Positions 1 to 10,253 are shown, counted from the stretch's first letter. The stretch is 45,995 bases of DNA from an uncultured Pelagibacteraceae bacterium (GCA_902604695.1 CACKZT010000006.1:1-45995); one strand, 5' to 3'. Notes: generated by a model not told the origin, from the letters alone. Translations and numbers: made by a program.

Positions 1-14
1 AAGGAGAATTTTTT

Positions 15-710
15 GTGTTAGTAGTAAAAATATTTACTCTATATCCAGATTTATTTCCTGGTCCATTAGGCACGGGTCTTTATAAAAGAGCAAGAGAAAA
101 AAAATTGTGGGATTTGCAAATTATCAATATTAGAAAATTTAGTATTGATAGCCATGGAACAGTAGATGATACTCCTTTCGGTGGGGGATCTGGTATGTTG
201 ATGAGACCAGATGTTTTAGCGAAATCTTTAGACAAAAATATTAATTATAAAAAAAAGGAAAAAAATATTTATTTATCCCCTAAAGGAAAAAAATTTAATC
301 AGGCTAAAGCAAAGTCTTTAAGTAAAGAAAATAATATAAATATTATATGTGGTCATTTTGAGGGAATTGATCAGAGACTTTTAGAAACAAGGGATATAGA
401 AGAAATTAGCATTGGAGATTTTATTTTATCTGGTGGAGAAACTGCCTCATTTGTTTTTCTAGACTCAATTATTAGATTAATACCTGGAGTTTTAGGAAAT
501 AAATTGTCTGTAAAAGATGAAAGTTTTGAAAATAGTTTATTAGAGTATCCTCAATATACTAAGCCTCAAAAATGGGAGAAAAAAGCAGTACCAGATGTGT
601 TATTATCAGGAGATCATGGGAAAATTAAGGGGTGGCGTTTATCTCAATCTGAGGCTATAACACGTCGCCAGAGACCCGATCTTTGGGAAAAATATAAAAA
701 CAAAAAATGA
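15..710 (+). CDS. trmD: tRNA (guanine-N1)-methyltransferase TrmD
   Basis: TrmD methylates N1 of G37, next to the anticodon, in a subset of tRNAs using S-adenosylmethionine, and prevents frameshifting. The 231-residue product has the family hallmarks: [12 protein letters not shown] at residues 51-62, GHFEGIDQR at 113-121, and the trefoil-knot SAM-binding segment [11 protein letters not shown] at 132-142, followed by EYPQYTKP at 177-184. The start is GTG, chosen because a strong AAGGAG ribosome-binding site lies at 1-6, eight bases upstream, and the protein then begins as the family does ([11 protein letters not shown]). The stop overlaps the rplS start by four bases (ATGA), so translation is probably coupled. 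The usual upstream partners rpsP and rimM would lie outside the window. Confidence 0.97.
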   Translation: MLVVKIFTLYPDLFPGPLGTGLYKRAREKKLWDLQIINIRKFSIDSHGTVDDTPFGGGSGMLMRPDVLAKSLDKNINYKKKEKNIYLSPKGKKFNQAKAKSLSKENNINIICGHFEGIDQRLLETRDIEEISIGDFILSGGETASFVFLDSIIRLIPGVLGNKLSVKDESFENSLLEYPQYTKPQKWEKKAVPDVLLSGDHGKIKGWRLSQSEAITRRQRPDLWEKYKNKK

Positions 711-1216
711 AAAATATAGAAGATATAAATAAAGAATCAGTAAAAAGAATTATCTCTAATAAGAAAATACCAGGCTTTTCTCCAGGAGACACAGTTAAAG
801 TTGGAGTAAAAATAGTTGAAGGTAAGAGAGAGAGAATTCAATTTTTTGAAGGGGTATGCATAGCAAAAAAGAACAGAGACATAAATTCTTCATTCACTGT
901 GAGAAAGATTTCTTTTGGAGAAGGTGTAGAGAGAACATTTGCTTTATACAGTCCAATTGTAGACTCAATTAAAATTATAAGAACGGGAAAAGTCAGAAGA
1001 GCTAAATTGTATTATTTAAGAGATAGAAAAGGTAAGTCAGCAAGAATTGCAGAAAAGATTAAGAAAAAAATTGGAATAGATGTTTCTGTAAAACCTGAAG
1101 AACTAAAAGTAGAAGCTGCTGAGGTTTCAAAAGAGGAAGTGTCTGTTGAGAATGTTAAAAAAGAAACTGCATCAACTGAAATTAAATCTGAAAAGTCAAC
1201 CAGCGAAAAAAAATAA
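707..1216 (+). CDS. rplS: 50S ribosomal protein L19, with charged C-terminal tail
   Basis: L19 is a large-subunit protein at the interface with the 30S subunit. The core, about residues 20-122, shows the family pattern: [49 protein letters not shown], and a [16 protein letters not shown] end. The protein is 169 residues against a usual 115-130, because of a roughly 45-residue Lys/Glu/Ser/Val-rich low-complexity tail after the conserved domain. Such tails are known on ribosomal proteins of some alphaproteobacteria; its function here is unknown. It overlaps trmD by four bases (the conserved trmD-rplS pair) and is nine bases ahead of leuC. Confidence 0.97.
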   Translation: MKNIEDINKESVKRIISNKKIPGFSPGDTVKVGVKIVEGKRERIQFFEGVCIAKKNRDINSSFTVRKISFGEGVERTFALYSPIVDSIKIIRTGKVRRAKLYYLRDRKGKSARIAEKIKKKIGIDVSVKPEELKVEAAEVSKEEVSVENVKKETASTEIKSEKSTSEKK

Positions 1217-1225
1217 AATATTTTA

Positions 1226-2626
1226 ATGCCAAAAACTCTGTATGATAAGATATGGGAAAACCATCTTGTACACGAACAAGATGACGGAACTTCTTTAATC
1301 TATGTAGACCGGCACTTAGTTCATGAAGTAACAAGCCCTCAAGCCTTTGAAGGATTAAGGCTGCAAAATAGAAAAGTAAGAAGACCAGAATTAACATTAG
1401 CAGTTCCTGATCACAATGTTCCAACTACAGATAGATCAAAAGGAATTGATGATAAAGAGTCTAGGATTCAGGTTGAAACATTAAGAAAAAATTGTAAAGA
1501 ATTTGGCGTACAGCTTTTTGATGTAAATGATAAAAGACAAGGTATAGTTCACATCATAGGTCCCGAACAAGGGTTTACTCAACCTGGTACAGTTATAGTT
1601 TGTGGTGATAGCCACACAGCAACCCATGGAGCTTTTGGTGCATTAGCTTTTGGAATAGGAACATCAGAAGTAGAACACGTTTTAGCAACTCAGACGCTAA
1701 TACAAAAAAAATCAAAAAACTTAAGAATCAATGTAAACGGTGTATTACCTAAAGGGGTTACGGCTAAAGACGTTATATTAAAAATAATTGGAACAATTGG
1801 TACAGCTGGAGGGACCGGCTATGTAGTTGAATTTGCTGGAGGAGTGATAAAAAATTTAAGTATGGAAGAAAGAATGACTATTTGTAATATGACTATAGAA
1901 GCTGGGGCTAGAGCAGGATTGATCGCTCCAGATGAAAAAACTTATAAATACTTAAAAGGAAAATCAATGTCTCCGAAAGGAGAAAATTGGGATCAAGCTT
2001 TAAAATTTTGGGAATCATTATATTCTGACAAAGATTGTAAGTTTGATAAAGAAATTAATATAGATGGAAAAGAAATTGAACCATTAGTAACATGGGGAAC
2101 CTCACCTCAAGATGTGTCTCCAATAACCGGAATTGTTCCAGACCCGGATCAAGAAAAAAATGAAGATAGAAAAATGGCTATGAAAAGATCTCTTGAATAT
2201 ATGGGTTTAAAGGCAAACACAAAAATATCAGAAATTAAAATCGATAAAATATTTATTGGAAGTTGTACCAATGGAAGAATTGAGGACTTAAGATTAGCTG
2301 CCGGACTTTTAAAAGGGAAAAAAATTGCAGGAAATGTGAGTGCTATGGTGGTTCCAGGTTCAGGATTAGTCAAAGCTCAAGCCGAAAAAGAAGGTTTACA
2401 TAAAATATTCATCGAAGCTGGTTTTGAATGGAGAGAGCCAGGATGTTCCATGTGTTTAGGAATGAACCCGGATCAATTAAAACCAAAAGAAAGATGTGCT
2501 TCAACCTCAAACAGAAATTTTGAGGGTAGACAGGGTCGAGGAGGAAGAACTCATTTAGTTAGTCCAGGAATGGCGATTGCAGCTGCTGTAACGGGGCATT
2601 TATCAGACGTAAGAAAGATACAATAA
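1226..2626 (+). CDS. leuC: 3-isopropylmalate dehydratase large subunit
   Basis: LeuC with LeuD isomerises 2-isopropylmalate to 3-isopropylmalate in leucine synthesis. The 466-residue length is normal. The three [4Fe-4S] ligands are present at C347 (in GSCTNGR), C407 and C410 (in CSMCLGMN). Other signatures are [23 protein letters not shown] near residue 130, [13 protein letters not shown] near 227, and [14 protein letters not shown] near the end. It lies nine bases after rplS and its stop overlaps the leuD start by one base, so the leu genes appear to be read together with the trmD-rplS unit. No leuA (isopropylmalate synthase) is in the window. Confidence 0.97.
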   Translation: MPKTLYDKIWENHLVHEQDDGTSLIYVDRHLVHEVTSPQAFEGLRLQNRKVRRPELTLAVPDHNVPTTDRSKGIDDKESRIQVETLRKNCKEFGVQLFDVNDKRQGIVHIIGPEQGFTQPGTVIVCGDSHTATHGAFGALAFGIGTSEVEHVLATQTLIQKKSKNLRINVNGVLPKGVTAKDVILKIIGTIGTAGGTGYVVEFAGGVIKNLSMEERMTICNMTIEAGARAGLIAPDEKTYKYLKGKSMSPKGENWDQALKFWESLYSDKDCKFDKEINIDGKEIEPLVTWGTSPQDVSPITGIVPDPDQEKNEDRKMAMKRSLEYMGLKANTKISEIKIDKIFIGSCTNGRIEDLRLAAGLLKGKKIAGNVSAMVVPGSGLVKAQAEKEGLHKIFIEAGFEWREPGCSMCLGMNPDQLKPKERCASTSNRNFEGRQGRGGRTHLVSPGMAIAAAVTGHLSDVRKIQ

Positions 2627-3234
2627 TGGAAAAATTTTCAAATTTAAAATCTATACCTTCATACTTGTCTTTACAAAATATTGATACAGATATGATAATT
2701 CCGAAACAATTTCTAAAGACTATAAAAAGAACTGGCTTAGGTAAAAGTTTGTTTTATGAAATGAGATATGACGAAAAAGGTAAAATTATAGAAAATTTTA
2801 TTTTAAATAAAGAGCCGTATAATAAATCTAAAATTCTTTTAGCGGGAAAAAACTTTGGCTGTGGATCCTCCAGAGAACATGCACCTTGGGCTTTATTAGA
2901 TTTTGGAGTTAAGTGTGTTATTAGCTCTAGTTTTGCAGATATTTTTTATAATAATTGTTTTAAAAATGGAATTTTACCAATAAAAATTAATGAACAAATA
3001 GTTTTAGAGTTAGCTGATTATTCACATAGAAAGGAAGAAGTGGAAATTGATTTAGGAGATCAAGAGATAAAATTTGGAAATAAAATTGAAAAATTTGAAA
3101 TCGATCCATTTAAAAAAAAATGTTTAATGGAGGGATTAGATGATATCGCATTATCAATGGAAAAAATAAGTCAAATAGACAAATTCGAAAAAGAAATTAA
3201 AATTAACAGACCTTGGTTGTTAAATAATGATTAA
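2626..3234 (+). CDS. leuD: 3-isopropylmalate dehydratase small subunit
   Basis: Small, swivelling-domain subunit of isopropylmalate isomerase, partner of LeuC. The 202-residue protein has the family signatures [16 protein letters not shown] near residue 20, [20 protein letters not shown] near 71-90, and [19 protein letters not shown] near 105. Its length is typical for the proteobacterial form. The start overlaps the leuC stop by one base (TAATG) and its end overlaps leuB by eight bases, a compact leuCDB cluster that suggests translational coupling. Confidence 0.97.
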   Translation: MEKFSNLKSIPSYLSLQNIDTDMIIPKQFLKTIKRTGLGKSLFYEMRYDEKGKIIENFILNKEPYNKSKILLAGKNFGCGSSREHAPWALLDFGVKCVISSSFADIFYNNCFKNGILPIKINEQIVLELADYSHRKEEVEIDLGDQEIKFGNKIEKFEIDPFKKKCLMEGLDDIALSMEKISQIDKFEKEIKINRPWLLNND

Positions 3235-4333
3235 AGTTAAAAATAGAAAAATCTTATTATTACCTGGTGATGGCATAGGACCTGAGGTTATTCGAGAAGT
3301 AAAAAAAATAATTGAATGGTTTAATAAAAATAAATCCCTAGATTTTAAAATAGAGGAAGGATTAGTAGGAGGAGCATCATATGACAAACATAAAAATCCG
3401 ATTACAGATGAAGTTTTTTATAAAGCTTTAGAAAGTGAGGCAGTTATTCTTGGAGCAGTCGGAGGACCTAAATATGATAATCTTGAGTTTTCTAAAAGAC
3501 CAGAAAGAGCTCTTTTAAAACTAAGAAAAGAATTAAAACTTTTTGCTAATTTAAGACCAGCAATTTGTTTTGAACAACTTGTAGCTGCTTCTTCATTAAA
3601 ACCTGAAATTATTTCAGGATTAGATATTATGATAGTTAGAGAGCTTACAGGTGGAATATATTTTGGGGAGCCCAGAGGAATAGAAGCGATAGAAAATAAC
3701 GAAAGAAAAGGAGTTAACACTCATTCATATACAACTAGTGAGATCCAAAGAGTTGCTAAAGTTGCATTTGATTTAGCAAAAAAAAGAAATAATAAAGTTA
3801 CATCTTGTGAAAAATCTAATGTTATGGAAGCCGGAGTTTTATGGAGAGAAGAAGTACAAGCATTAAAGGATAAAGAATATCCTAATATCGATTTAAGTCA
3901 TATGTTAGCAGATAACTGTGCCATGCAGCTTTTGAGAAACCCCAAACAATTTGATGTTATAGTAACCGACAATTTATTTGGTGATATACTTTCAGATGAA
4001 GCTGCGATGTTAACAGGATCATTGGGTCTTTTACCTTCAGCTTCTTTAGGCGCCAAGGATAAAAATGGAAAAACAAGGTCTATGTATGAGCCAGTTCATG
4101 GATCAGCTCCAGATATAGCAGGTAAAAATATCGCAAATCCAATTGCAACTGTATTGAGCTTATCCATGGCTCTAAGATATTCTTTGGATTTAGATATAGA
4201 AGCGGATTTATTAGATTCAGCTGTTCAAAAAGTACTAGATGACGGTATCCGAACTAAAGATATAATGTCTTCTGGAAAAAAAGAAGTTAATACATCAGTT
4301 ATGGGTGATGCTATTATTTCTAAATTGAAATAA
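3227..4333 (+). CDS. leuB: 3-isopropylmalate dehydrogenase
   Basis: LeuB carries out the NAD-dependent oxidation and decarboxylation of 3-isopropylmalate to 2-oxoisocaproate, the third dedicated leucine step. The 368-residue protein has GDGIGPEV near the N terminus, the substrate loop [14 protein letters not shown] near residue 138, the metal-binding segment [15 protein letters not shown] near 246, and [20 protein letters not shown] near 285. The isopropylmalate type is favoured over isocitrate dehydrogenase by this motif set and by its position after leuCD. The start lies inside the leuD 3' end (eight-base overlap). Confidence 0.97.
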   Translation: MIKVKNRKILLLPGDGIGPEVIREVKKIIEWFNKNKSLDFKIEEGLVGGASYDKHKNPITDEVFYKALESEAVILGAVGGPKYDNLEFSKRPERALLKLRKELKLFANLRPAICFEQLVAASSLKPEIISGLDIMIVRELTGGIYFGEPRGIEAIENNERKGVNTHSYTTSEIQRVAKVAFDLAKKRNNKVTSCEKSNVMEAGVLWREEVQALKDKEYPNIDLSHMLADNCAMQLLRNPKQFDVIVTDNLFGDILSDEAAMLTGSLGLLPSASLGAKDKNGKTRSMYEPVHGSAPDIAGKNIANPIATVLSLSMALRYSLDLDIEADLLDSAVQKVLDDGIRTKDIMSSGKKEVNTSVMGDAIISKLK

Positions 4334-4345
4334 ACTATCAGTAAT

Positions 4346-5334
4346 ATGAATTTAGCAATAATCGGCGCTACAGGCAATGTAGGAAGAAAAATACTAGAAG
4401 TTTTGGAGAAATCTGAAGTAGCGGTTGATAATCTTATTCTGGTAGCGTCAAAAAAAAGCGAAGGTAAAAAAATTTTTTTTAAGAAAAAAGAATTTATAAT
4501 TGAGTCTTTAGCAGAATATGATTTTTCAAGAGCTGAATTTACAATATTCGCCGCGGGCAGTGAAATAGCTAAGGAATGGGTAACTATAGCTTCAAAAAAA
4601 ACTATTGTTATAGATAATTCAAGTTTTTTTCGAATGGAAAAAGATATTCCACTCGTAGTACCTGAAGTTAATGCCTCAGTATTAAAAGAACATAATAATA
4701 TAATTTCAAATCCTAACTGCTCAACAATACAGATGGTACTAGTTTTAAAACCTTTACATGACAAGTACAGAATAAAAAGAGTTGTAGTCTCAACATATCA
4801 GGCAGTGTCCGGTGCTGGTAAAGTTCCTATGGACGAATTATTTAGCCAGTCCAAAGATTATCTTCAAGGAAAAAAAATTATTTCAAAAAATTTTACAAAA
4901 CAAATTGCTTTTAATTTAATTCCACATATAGATGTTTTTAGCAAAGATGGATACACTAAAGAAGAATTAAAAATGATTAATGAAACTAAAAAATTTTAGG
5001 TGATAATATTAACGTTACCGCAACATGTGTACGTGTACCAGTTAAAACCGGTCACTCCGAGTCAATAAATATTGAGTTTGAGAAATCATATGATTTAGAA
5101 AATATTAGAAAAATTTTAACAAATGCTCCGGGATGTAAAATAATAGATGAACAAAAAGATGGAGGATATATTACTCCTATTGAGGCCGAAGGTAATTATT
5201 CCACTTTTATATCTAGAATTAGAAAAGATAACTCAAATTCTAACGCAATTAATATATGGGTAGTGTCAGATAATATTCTTAAAGGGGCAGCTTTAAATAC
5301 TGTGCAAATAGTTGAAAAACTTTTAAAAAATTAA
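4346..5334 (+). pseudogene. asd: aspartate-semialdehyde dehydrogenase, interrupted by a one-base frameshift
   Basis: Asd reduces aspartyl phosphate to aspartate semialdehyde, the branch point to lysine/diaminopimelate, threonine and methionine. The first frame (4346-4999, 217 codons) holds the NADP fold (IIGATGNVGRKIL) and catalytic C125 in NPNCSTIQM, then stops at a TAG just after NETKK. The -1 frame, entered at the A6 run at 4988-4993, continues without a stop as LGDNINVTATCVRVPVKTGHSESIN and runs to TAA at 5332-5334, including the catalytic-region GHSE and the closing KGAALNTVQI. Adding one A restores 330 codons (329 residues), the family length. The cause is either a sequencing or assembly deletion in a homopolymer, a real mutation, or slippage. 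Error is most likely, because the gene is essential in most bacteria and the downstream half is intact. Confidence 0.93.
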
Positions 5335-5337
5335 TAT

Positions 5338-5721
5338 ATGCAAAATAATAATCCTTTAGCTCCTCATTTACAAATTTATAGATGGCAAATATCTTCTTTG
5401 CTATCGATAACCCATCGAATTGTAGGAGTAATAAATATTCTAGCCATAAGTCTAATTTGTTTTTGGTCTATTTCTTTATTGATGGGTGAGACAAACTACA
5501 AAATGACAGAATTTTTTTTAAATTCATTTTTTGGAAAATTTTTAGTTATCTCTTTGTGTTGGAGTTTTAGTTTTCATATACTAAACGAAATAAGACATTT
5601 AGCTTGGGACTTAGGGTATGGATATGATTTAAAAACTTCAAAAATTACAGGATTAATAGTTATTATAGGCTCAATAATTTTAGGGATTTCAATTTTTGTC
5701 GTTGGAAAATATATAATTTAA
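5338..5721 (+). CDS. sdhC: succinate dehydrogenase cytochrome b556 subunit
   Basis: Membrane anchor subunit of complex II, which helps bind heme b and ubiquinone. The 127-residue protein starts with the family signature PLAPHLQIYRWQISSLLSITHRIVG and has three hydrophobic helices, at about residues 28-50, 62-82 and 104-126. SFHILNEIRHLAWDLGYG in the second helix region carries the expected heme-ligand histidine. It is three bases after the asd stop and directly abuts sdhD. Confidence 0.95.
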   Translation: MQNNNPLAPHLQIYRWQISSLLSITHRIVGVINILAISLICFWSISLLMGETNYKMTEFFLNSFFGKFLVISLCWSFSFHILNEIRHLAWDLGYGYDLKTSKITGLIVIIGSIILGISIFVVGKYII

Positions 5722-6051
5722 ATGAACAGTTCTACAAAAAAATGGTTATTTATAAAATACAGCTCAGCTATTCTTTTGCCTTTGATGCTATGGTTTATTA
5801 TAAATTTAGCCTCAATTTATAATTCAAATTACACCGACCTTCTTATTTTTTTTTCAAATCTACGTACAAGAATACTTTTTTCATTATTTTTGATTTTTTC
5901 CTTCTTTTTTTCAGCATTAACGATAAGTGAGATTTTTGAAGACTATATACATGATGAAAAAATCAAAAATGTCGCAAATAAAGTTATGTATATTTTTGCT
6001 ATAGTAATGCCATTATTAACTATTATATGTATATTTAAATTAACTTTATGA
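5722..6051 (+). CDS. sdhD: succinate dehydrogenase membrane anchor subunit
   Basis: Second membrane anchor of complex II. This is a fast-evolving 109-residue protein with three predicted helices, at about residues 12-32, 45-68 and 84-107. The recognisable family element is [10 protein letters not shown] near residues 70-80, equivalent to the EDYIH motif of SdhD. The call also relies strongly on position: it abuts sdhC with no gap and overlaps sdhA by four bases in the standard sdhCDAB order. Confidence 0.92.
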   Translation: MNSSTKKWLFIKYSSAILLPLMLWFIINLASIYNSNYTDLLIFFSNLRTRILFSLFLIFSFFFSALTISEIFEDYIHDEKIKNVANKVMYIFAIVMPLLTIICIFKLTL

Positions 6052-7823
6052 GTTCATATAAAATTATAGATCATGAATACGATGTTGTAGTTCTGGGTGC
6101 AGGGGGATCAGGATTAAGAGCGGCGGTCGGACTTTCAGAGGCTGGCTTAAAAACAGCTTGCATATCAAAAGTTTTCCCTACCAGAAGTCATACTTCAGCA
6201 GCTCAAGGTGGAATTTCAGCAGCCTTAGGAAATATGGGTGAAGACGATTGGAGATGGCACATGTACGATACTGTGAAAGGTTCAGATTGGTTAGGAGATC
6301 AAGATGCTATTGAGTATCTTTGTAAAGAAGCCCCACGAGCAGTAATCGAACTTGAAAGATATGGAGTGCCATTTAGTAGGACAGATGATGGTAAGATTTA
6401 TCAAAGACCATTTGGTGGTATGACGAAAAATTATGGTAACGGCACTATTCAAAGAACTTGTGCAGCTGCAGATAGAACTGGACACGCAATACTTCATACG
6501 CTTTATGGACAAGCGCTAAAACATAACACAGAATTTTTTATTGAATATTTTGCTTTAGATTTAATTATGAAAAACGGTGAATGCAAAGGAGTTATTGCCT
6601 GGAATTTAACCGATGGAACAATTCATAGATTTAGAGCTCATATTACAATTATTGCAACAGGAGGATATGGAAAAGTATATTATTCTGCGACCTCGGCCCA
6701 CACATGTACTGGTGATGGAAATGCAATGGTACTAAGAGCCGGCCTGCCTCTTCAAGATATGGAATTTGTTCAATTTCATCCTACAGGAATATACGGTGTT
6801 GGCTGTTTGATTACCGAGGGAGTAAGAGGAGAAGGAGGCTTTCTTGTTAATGGCGAGGGTGAAAGATTTATGGAAAGATACGCACCAAACGCAAAAGATT
6901 TAGCATCTAGGGATGTTGTGAGCAGATCAATGGAAATTGAAATTAATGAAGGACGTGGAGCAGGTAAAAATAAAGATCACATAAATCTTCACTTAGATCA
7001 TTTAGATCAAAAAGTAATTGAAGAAAGATTACCAGGAATTTCAGATGCAGCTAAAACTTTTGCAAATGTTGATGTAAGTAAAGATCCGATACCAGTTGTT
7101 CCAACTGTGCATTATAATATGGGAGGGATACCTACAAATTATAAAGCTGAAGTGTTAACTTTGAATGGTTCTGAAAAAGTAGTTAAGGGATTAATGGCGA
7201 TAGGAGAAGCAGCATGTGTTTCTGTTCACGGAGCTAATAGACTTGGCTCAAACTCATTAATAGATTTGGTAGTTTTTGGAAGAGCAGCTGCAAAAAGAGC
7301 AGCAGAACTAGTTAAACCTGGTATGCCTCACGAACAAATTACAGAAAGTGAAACACAAAAATGTTTAGATAGGTTTGACAAAATACGTCACGCAGATGGC
7401 GGAACCAAAACATCGGAACTAAGACTGTCTATGCAAAAAACTATGCAATCAAAGTGCGCAGTTTTTAGAACAGAAAAAACTTTGAAAGAAGGAGTTGATC
7501 TTATTAGGCAACCCCTTGATGGAATAAGCGATGTATCTGTAAAAGATAAATCTTTATTATTTAATACTGATTTAGTAGAAACTCTAGAGTTCGACAACTT
7601 AATACGTCAAGCACTTACAACAATGGACTCAGCATATCATAGAAAAGAAAGTAGAGGAGCTCATGCCAGGGAAGATTATTCAAAAAGAGATGATAAGAAT
7701 TTTATGAAACACACAATGGCTTGGCAAGATGGCAGGGAGGTTAAGGTGAAATATAGAGATGTTCACAACAGAACATTAACAAATGATGTACAATATTTTC
7801 CTCCTAAAGAAAGAGTTTACTAA
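6048..7823 (+). CDS. sdhA: succinate dehydrogenase flavoprotein subunit
   Basis: Catalytic subunit oxidising succinate to fumarate with covalently bound FAD. The 591-residue length is normal. It shows the dinucleotide-binding [13 protein letters not shown] at about residues 14-26, the FAD-linking H48 in [34 protein letters not shown] in the capping/active-site region, GGIPTNY, and [20 protein letters not shown]. The C-terminal [16 protein letters not shown] block is typical of SdhA rather than fumarate reductase. It overlaps sdhD by four bases and abuts sdhB. Confidence 0.98.
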   Translation: MSSYKIIDHEYDVVVLGAGGSGLRAAVGLSEAGLKTACISKVFPTRSHTSAAQGGISAALGNMGEDDWRWHMYDTVKGSDWLGDQDAIEYLCKEAPRAVIELERYGVPFSRTDDGKIYQRPFGGMTKNYGNGTIQRTCAAADRTGHAILHTLYGQALKHNTEFFIEYFALDLIMKNGECKGVIAWNLTDGTIHRFRAHITIIATGGYGKVYYSATSAHTCTGDGNAMVLRAGLPLQDMEFVQFHPTGIYGVGCLITEGVRGEGGFLVNGEGERFMERYAPNAKDLASRDVVSRSMEIEINEGRGAGKNKDHINLHLDHLDQKVIEERLPGISDAAKTFANVDVSKDPIPVVPTVHYNMGGIPTNYKAEVLTLNGSEKVVKGLMAIGEAACVSVHGANRLGSNSLIDLVVFGRAAAKRAAELVKPGMPHEQITESETQKCLDRFDKIRHADGGTKTSELRLSMQKTMQSKCAVFRTEKTLKEGVDLIRQPLDGISDVSVKDKSLLFNTDLVETLEFDNLIRQALTTMDSAYHRKESRGAHAREDYSKRDDKNFMKHTMAWQDGREVKVKYRDVHNRTLTNDVQYFPPKERVY

Positions 7824-8600
7824 ATGGTACAATTTAATTTACCTCAAAATTCTAAAATTTTAAAAGGTGATTATTATAAAGACAAAACCAATTCAAATAA
7901 TTTAAAAAAAATAAATATATATAGATGGGATCCCTCTAGCGGGAAAAATCCAAGGGTAGATACATTTGAAGTTGACATGGATAATTGTGGACCTAAAGTT
8001 TTAGATATTTTGTTTAAAATCAAAAATGAAATTGATCCCTCTTTAACATTTAGGAGATCTTGTGCTCACGGAGTTTGTGGTTCCTGTGCAATGAATGTAG
8101 ACGGAGTAAATACTCTTTCATGCATTAAATCTCATACTGATATCAAAGGTGATTTAAATATTTATCCTCTTCCACATTTAAAAGTTATTAAAGATTTAAT
8201 TGGAGACTTAAGTGGCTTATATAAACAGTATGAGTCTATTCAGCCTTGGTTACAAACTAGTCAGACAGGACAAGAAAAAAAAGAAATTACTCAATCACAA
8301 AAAGATAGATCTAAATTAGATGGATATTACGAGTGTATATTATGTGCTTGTTGCTCTACAGCATGTCCAAGCTATTGGTGGAATGGAGATAAGTACTTAG
8401 GACCTGCAGTATTATTGCAAGCTTATAGGTGGATCAATGATAGTAGAGATGCGGAAAAAAAACAAAGATTAAAAAAGGTAGCTGATGAATTAAAACTTTA
8501 CAGGTGTCATACTATTATGAATTGTACAAATTCTTGTCCAAAGGGATTAAATCCTGCTAAAGCAATTGGTTCAATTAAAAAGATGTTAGCTACAACTTAA
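7824..8600 (+). CDS. sdhB: succinate dehydrogenase iron-sulfur subunit
   Basis: Electron-transfer subunit of complex II with three clusters. The 258-residue protein has the [2Fe-2S] ligands C80, C85, C88 and C100 ([15 protein letters not shown] ... LSC), then the ferredoxin-like domain with [12 protein letters not shown] at 171-182 and C228, C234 and C238 in the [17 protein letters not shown] block. It is the last gene of the long plus-strand run. Only seven bases separate it from the stop of the oppositely oriented mmsA, and no hairpin terminator is visible in that gap. Confidence 0.98.
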   Translation: MVQFNLPQNSKILKGDYYKDKTNSNNLKKINIYRWDPSSGKNPRVDTFEVDMDNCGPKVLDILFKIKNEIDPSLTFRRSCAHGVCGSCAMNVDGVNTLSCIKSHTDIKGDLNIYPLPHLKVIKDLIGDLSGLYKQYESIQPWLQTSQTGQEKKEITQSQKDRSKLDGYYECILCACCSTACPSYWWNGDKYLGPAVLLQAYRWINDSRDAEKKQRLKKVADELKLYRCHTIMNCTNSCPKGLNPAKAIGSIKKMLATT

Positions 8601-8607
8601 CTTGATC

Positions 8608-10101
8608 TTACGAAAGCACTGGAATTGTAAACTCAGGCCCTGCGTCATCCTCTACCCAAGTAACTGTAGCTGTTTTAAGTTTTGTGTAAAATCTAACGCC
8701 CTCAGGTCCATGCATTGAGTGATCGCCAAACAATGATCTTTTCCATCCCCCAAAGCTATGATACGCCACAGGCACAGGTATAGGGACATTAACACCTATC
8801 ATTCCAATTTTTGCATTTTCTGTAAAATGTTTTGCTATATTTCCACTTTTAGTAAAAACTGCTGCACCATTTCCTAGTTCATGATCATTTACTAGCTTAA
8901 GGGCATCTTCATAAGTATCAGTTGTCATCATACTTAACACTGGACCAAAAATTTCCTCTTTATAAATTTTCATGTTTGGTTTTACATCATCAAAAATTGT
9001 TGGGCCAACAAAGTAACCATTTTCATACCCTTGTAATTTCATATTTCTACCATCAGTTAAAAGTTTAGCTCCTTCTTTTTCTCCGGTATCAATATACCCA
9101 AGTACTTTTTCGTAATGAGCCTTATTATTAAGTGGGCCAAAATCACTTTTTGAGTCTGTATAAGGACCAACTTTTAGTTTTGTTGTTTCTTCTAATAATT
9201 TTTTTTTGAGATTTTCTGAAGTTTTTTTACCTACACAAACCGCCACTGAAATTGCCATACATCTTTCACCTGCTGAACCAAAAGCTGAACCTATTATTGC
9301 ATCTGTTGTTTTTTTTACATCTGCGTCAGGCATAACAACCATGTGATTTTTAGCTCCTCCAAGAGCTTGAACCCTTTTGTTATTTTTAGTTCCAGTATGA
9401 TAAACATACTCAGCAATCGGGGTCGATCCAACGAAACTTACTGCTTGAATATCTTTGCTTTCTAAAATCGTATCTACAGCTTCTTTGTCACCATTAACTA
9501 CATTTAAAACCCCAGCTGGCAAACCAGCTTCAATTGCGATCTCAGCAAGTCTCATAGGGCAACTAGGATCTTTTTCTGAAGGTTTTAAAACAAACGTATT
9601 TCCACAAGCAATTGCAACTGGATACATCCACATAGGAACCATTGCAGGAAAATTAAAAGGAGTTATACCTGCGCAAACTCCAAGAGGTTGACGCATCGTA
9701 TGAGAGTCAACATTCGTACCAACGCTCGTAGAATGATCTCCCTTAAGTGAGTCAGTAATTCCAGTTGCATACTCAACAACTTCAATTCCTCTTTGAATTG
9801 AACCCTTTGCATCTGGTATAGTTTTTCCATGCTGCTCGGAAACCATAACGGCAAGCTCTTCCATGTTTTTAATCAATAAATCTTTATATTTTGATAAAAT
9901 CCTCGCTCTATTAATTGGAGTAGTTTTGGACCATTTTGTAAAAGCTTCAGCTGAATTCTTTATTGCTTTTTCTACAGTACTTTTTGGAGCTAATTCAACC
10001 TCAGCTATTTGTTCACCTATAGCAGGATTAAAAATTTTTCCTACTCTCGAGTTTTTGTCACTATAGACTTTTCCACCAATAAAATGACTTACTTTTTTCA
10101 T
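8608..10101 (-). CDS. mmsA: methylmalonate-semialdehyde dehydrogenase (CoA-acylating)
   Basis: MmsA oxidatively decarboxylates methylmalonate or malonate semialdehyde to propionyl-CoA or acetyl-CoA in valine, beta-alanine, inositol and related breakdown. It is an ALDH-fold protein with PFNFPAMVPMWMYP at about 148-161 and catalytic C281 in GSAGERCMA, plus the MmsA-type C-terminal PVPVAYHSFGGWKRSLFGD. The reading frame is open up to 10152, but I place the start at ATG 10101. AAGGAA lies just upstream of it, the product is then 497 residues (the family length), and an extended -10 promoter occupies 10126-10134. It converges on sdhB and diverges from the TRAP genes. The exact substrate is not shown by the sequence. 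Confidence 0.93.
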   Translation of the reverse strand: MKKVSHFIGGKVYSDKNSRVGKIFNPAIGEQIAEVELAPKSTVEKAIKNSAEAFTKWSKTTPINRARILSKYKDLLIKNMEELAVMVSEQHGKTIPDAKGSIQRGIEVVEYATGITDSLKGDHSTSVGTNVDSHTMRQPLGVCAGITPFNFPAMVPMWMYPVAIACGNTFVLKPSEKDPSCPMRLAEIAIEAGLPAGVLNVVNGDKEAVDTILESKDIQAVSFVGSTPIAEYVYHTGTKNNKRVQALGGAKNHMVVMPDADVKKTTDAIIGSAFGSAGERCMAISVAVCVGKKTSENLKKKLLEETTKLKVGPYTDSKSDFGPLNNKAHYEKVLGYIDTGEKEGAKLLTDGRNMKLQGYENGYFVGPTIFDDVKPNMKIYKEEIFGPVLSMMTTDTYEDALKLVNDHELGNGAAVFTKSGNIAKHFTENAKIGMIGVNVPIPVPVAYHSFGGWKRSLFGDHSMHGPEGVRFYTKLKTATVTWVEDDAGPEFTIPVLS

Positions 10102-10125
10102 GAATTCCTTATTAATTTCCACTAA

Positions 10126-10134
10126 ATTATACCA
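10126..10134 (-). promoter_or_regulatory. extended -10 promoter of mmsA
   Basis: On the minus strand this reads TGGTATAAT, a perfect TATAAT with an extended TGn. No good -35 is present; the best candidate, TTGTTT, is 19 bases further upstream. Transcription would start near 10119, leaving a leader of about 18 bases containing the AAGGAA ribosome-binding site. This argues that the longer open frame to 10152 is not the true gene start. Confidence 0.6.
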
Positions 10135-10172
10135 AGACTTTTTTATTTGCAAACAATTTCCAAAAATCCAGA

Positions 10173-10203
10173 GTTGACTCTTAAAATCACATAAGCTTAA
10201 ATA
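10173..10203 (+). repeat. 31-bp imperfect direct repeat, copy A (mmsA side)
   Basis: This starts GTTGACTC and ends TAAGCTTAAATA. It matches copy B at 10326-10356 at 26 of 31 positions with no gaps, including the first eight and last twelve bases. It holds the palindrome TAAGCTTA and lies about 40-70 bases upstream of the mmsA -10. It could be a binding site for a shared regulator. TTGACT-N17-TTAAAT also resembles a sigma-70 promoter pointing toward dctP. Confidence 0.55.
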
Positions 10204-10231
10204 ATGAAATAATCAATATTAGAATAGTTAT

Positions 10232-10253
10232 TTTCAAAAATATGTTTTTGAAA
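10232..10253. other. inverted repeat in the mmsA/dctP intergenic region
   Basis: TTTCAAAAA, a four-base loop TATG, then TTTTTGAAA form a perfect nine-base-pair AT-rich hairpin between the two direct-repeat copies. It could be a weak terminator for either direction, a cruciform or an operator. Nothing in the sequence decides between these. The surrounding 10204-10325 is otherwise featureless AT-rich DNA. Confidence 0.35.

Noticed and set aside
3418-3720. 100-codon minus-strand open frame inside leuB
   Set aside because: It is entirely antisense to the conserved leuB core and has no recognisable protein features.
4225-4764. 179-codon open frame on the minus strand across the leuB/asd junction
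   Set aside because: It is antisense to two well-conserved enzymes, has no ribosome-binding site or recognisable motif, and is explained by AT-rich coding bias on the other strand.
10102-10152. A 17-codon upstream extension of mmsA (start at 10152)
   Set aside because: An extended -10 promoter lies inside it at 10126-10134, the ATG at 10101 has its own AAGGAA site, and the shorter product has the family length.
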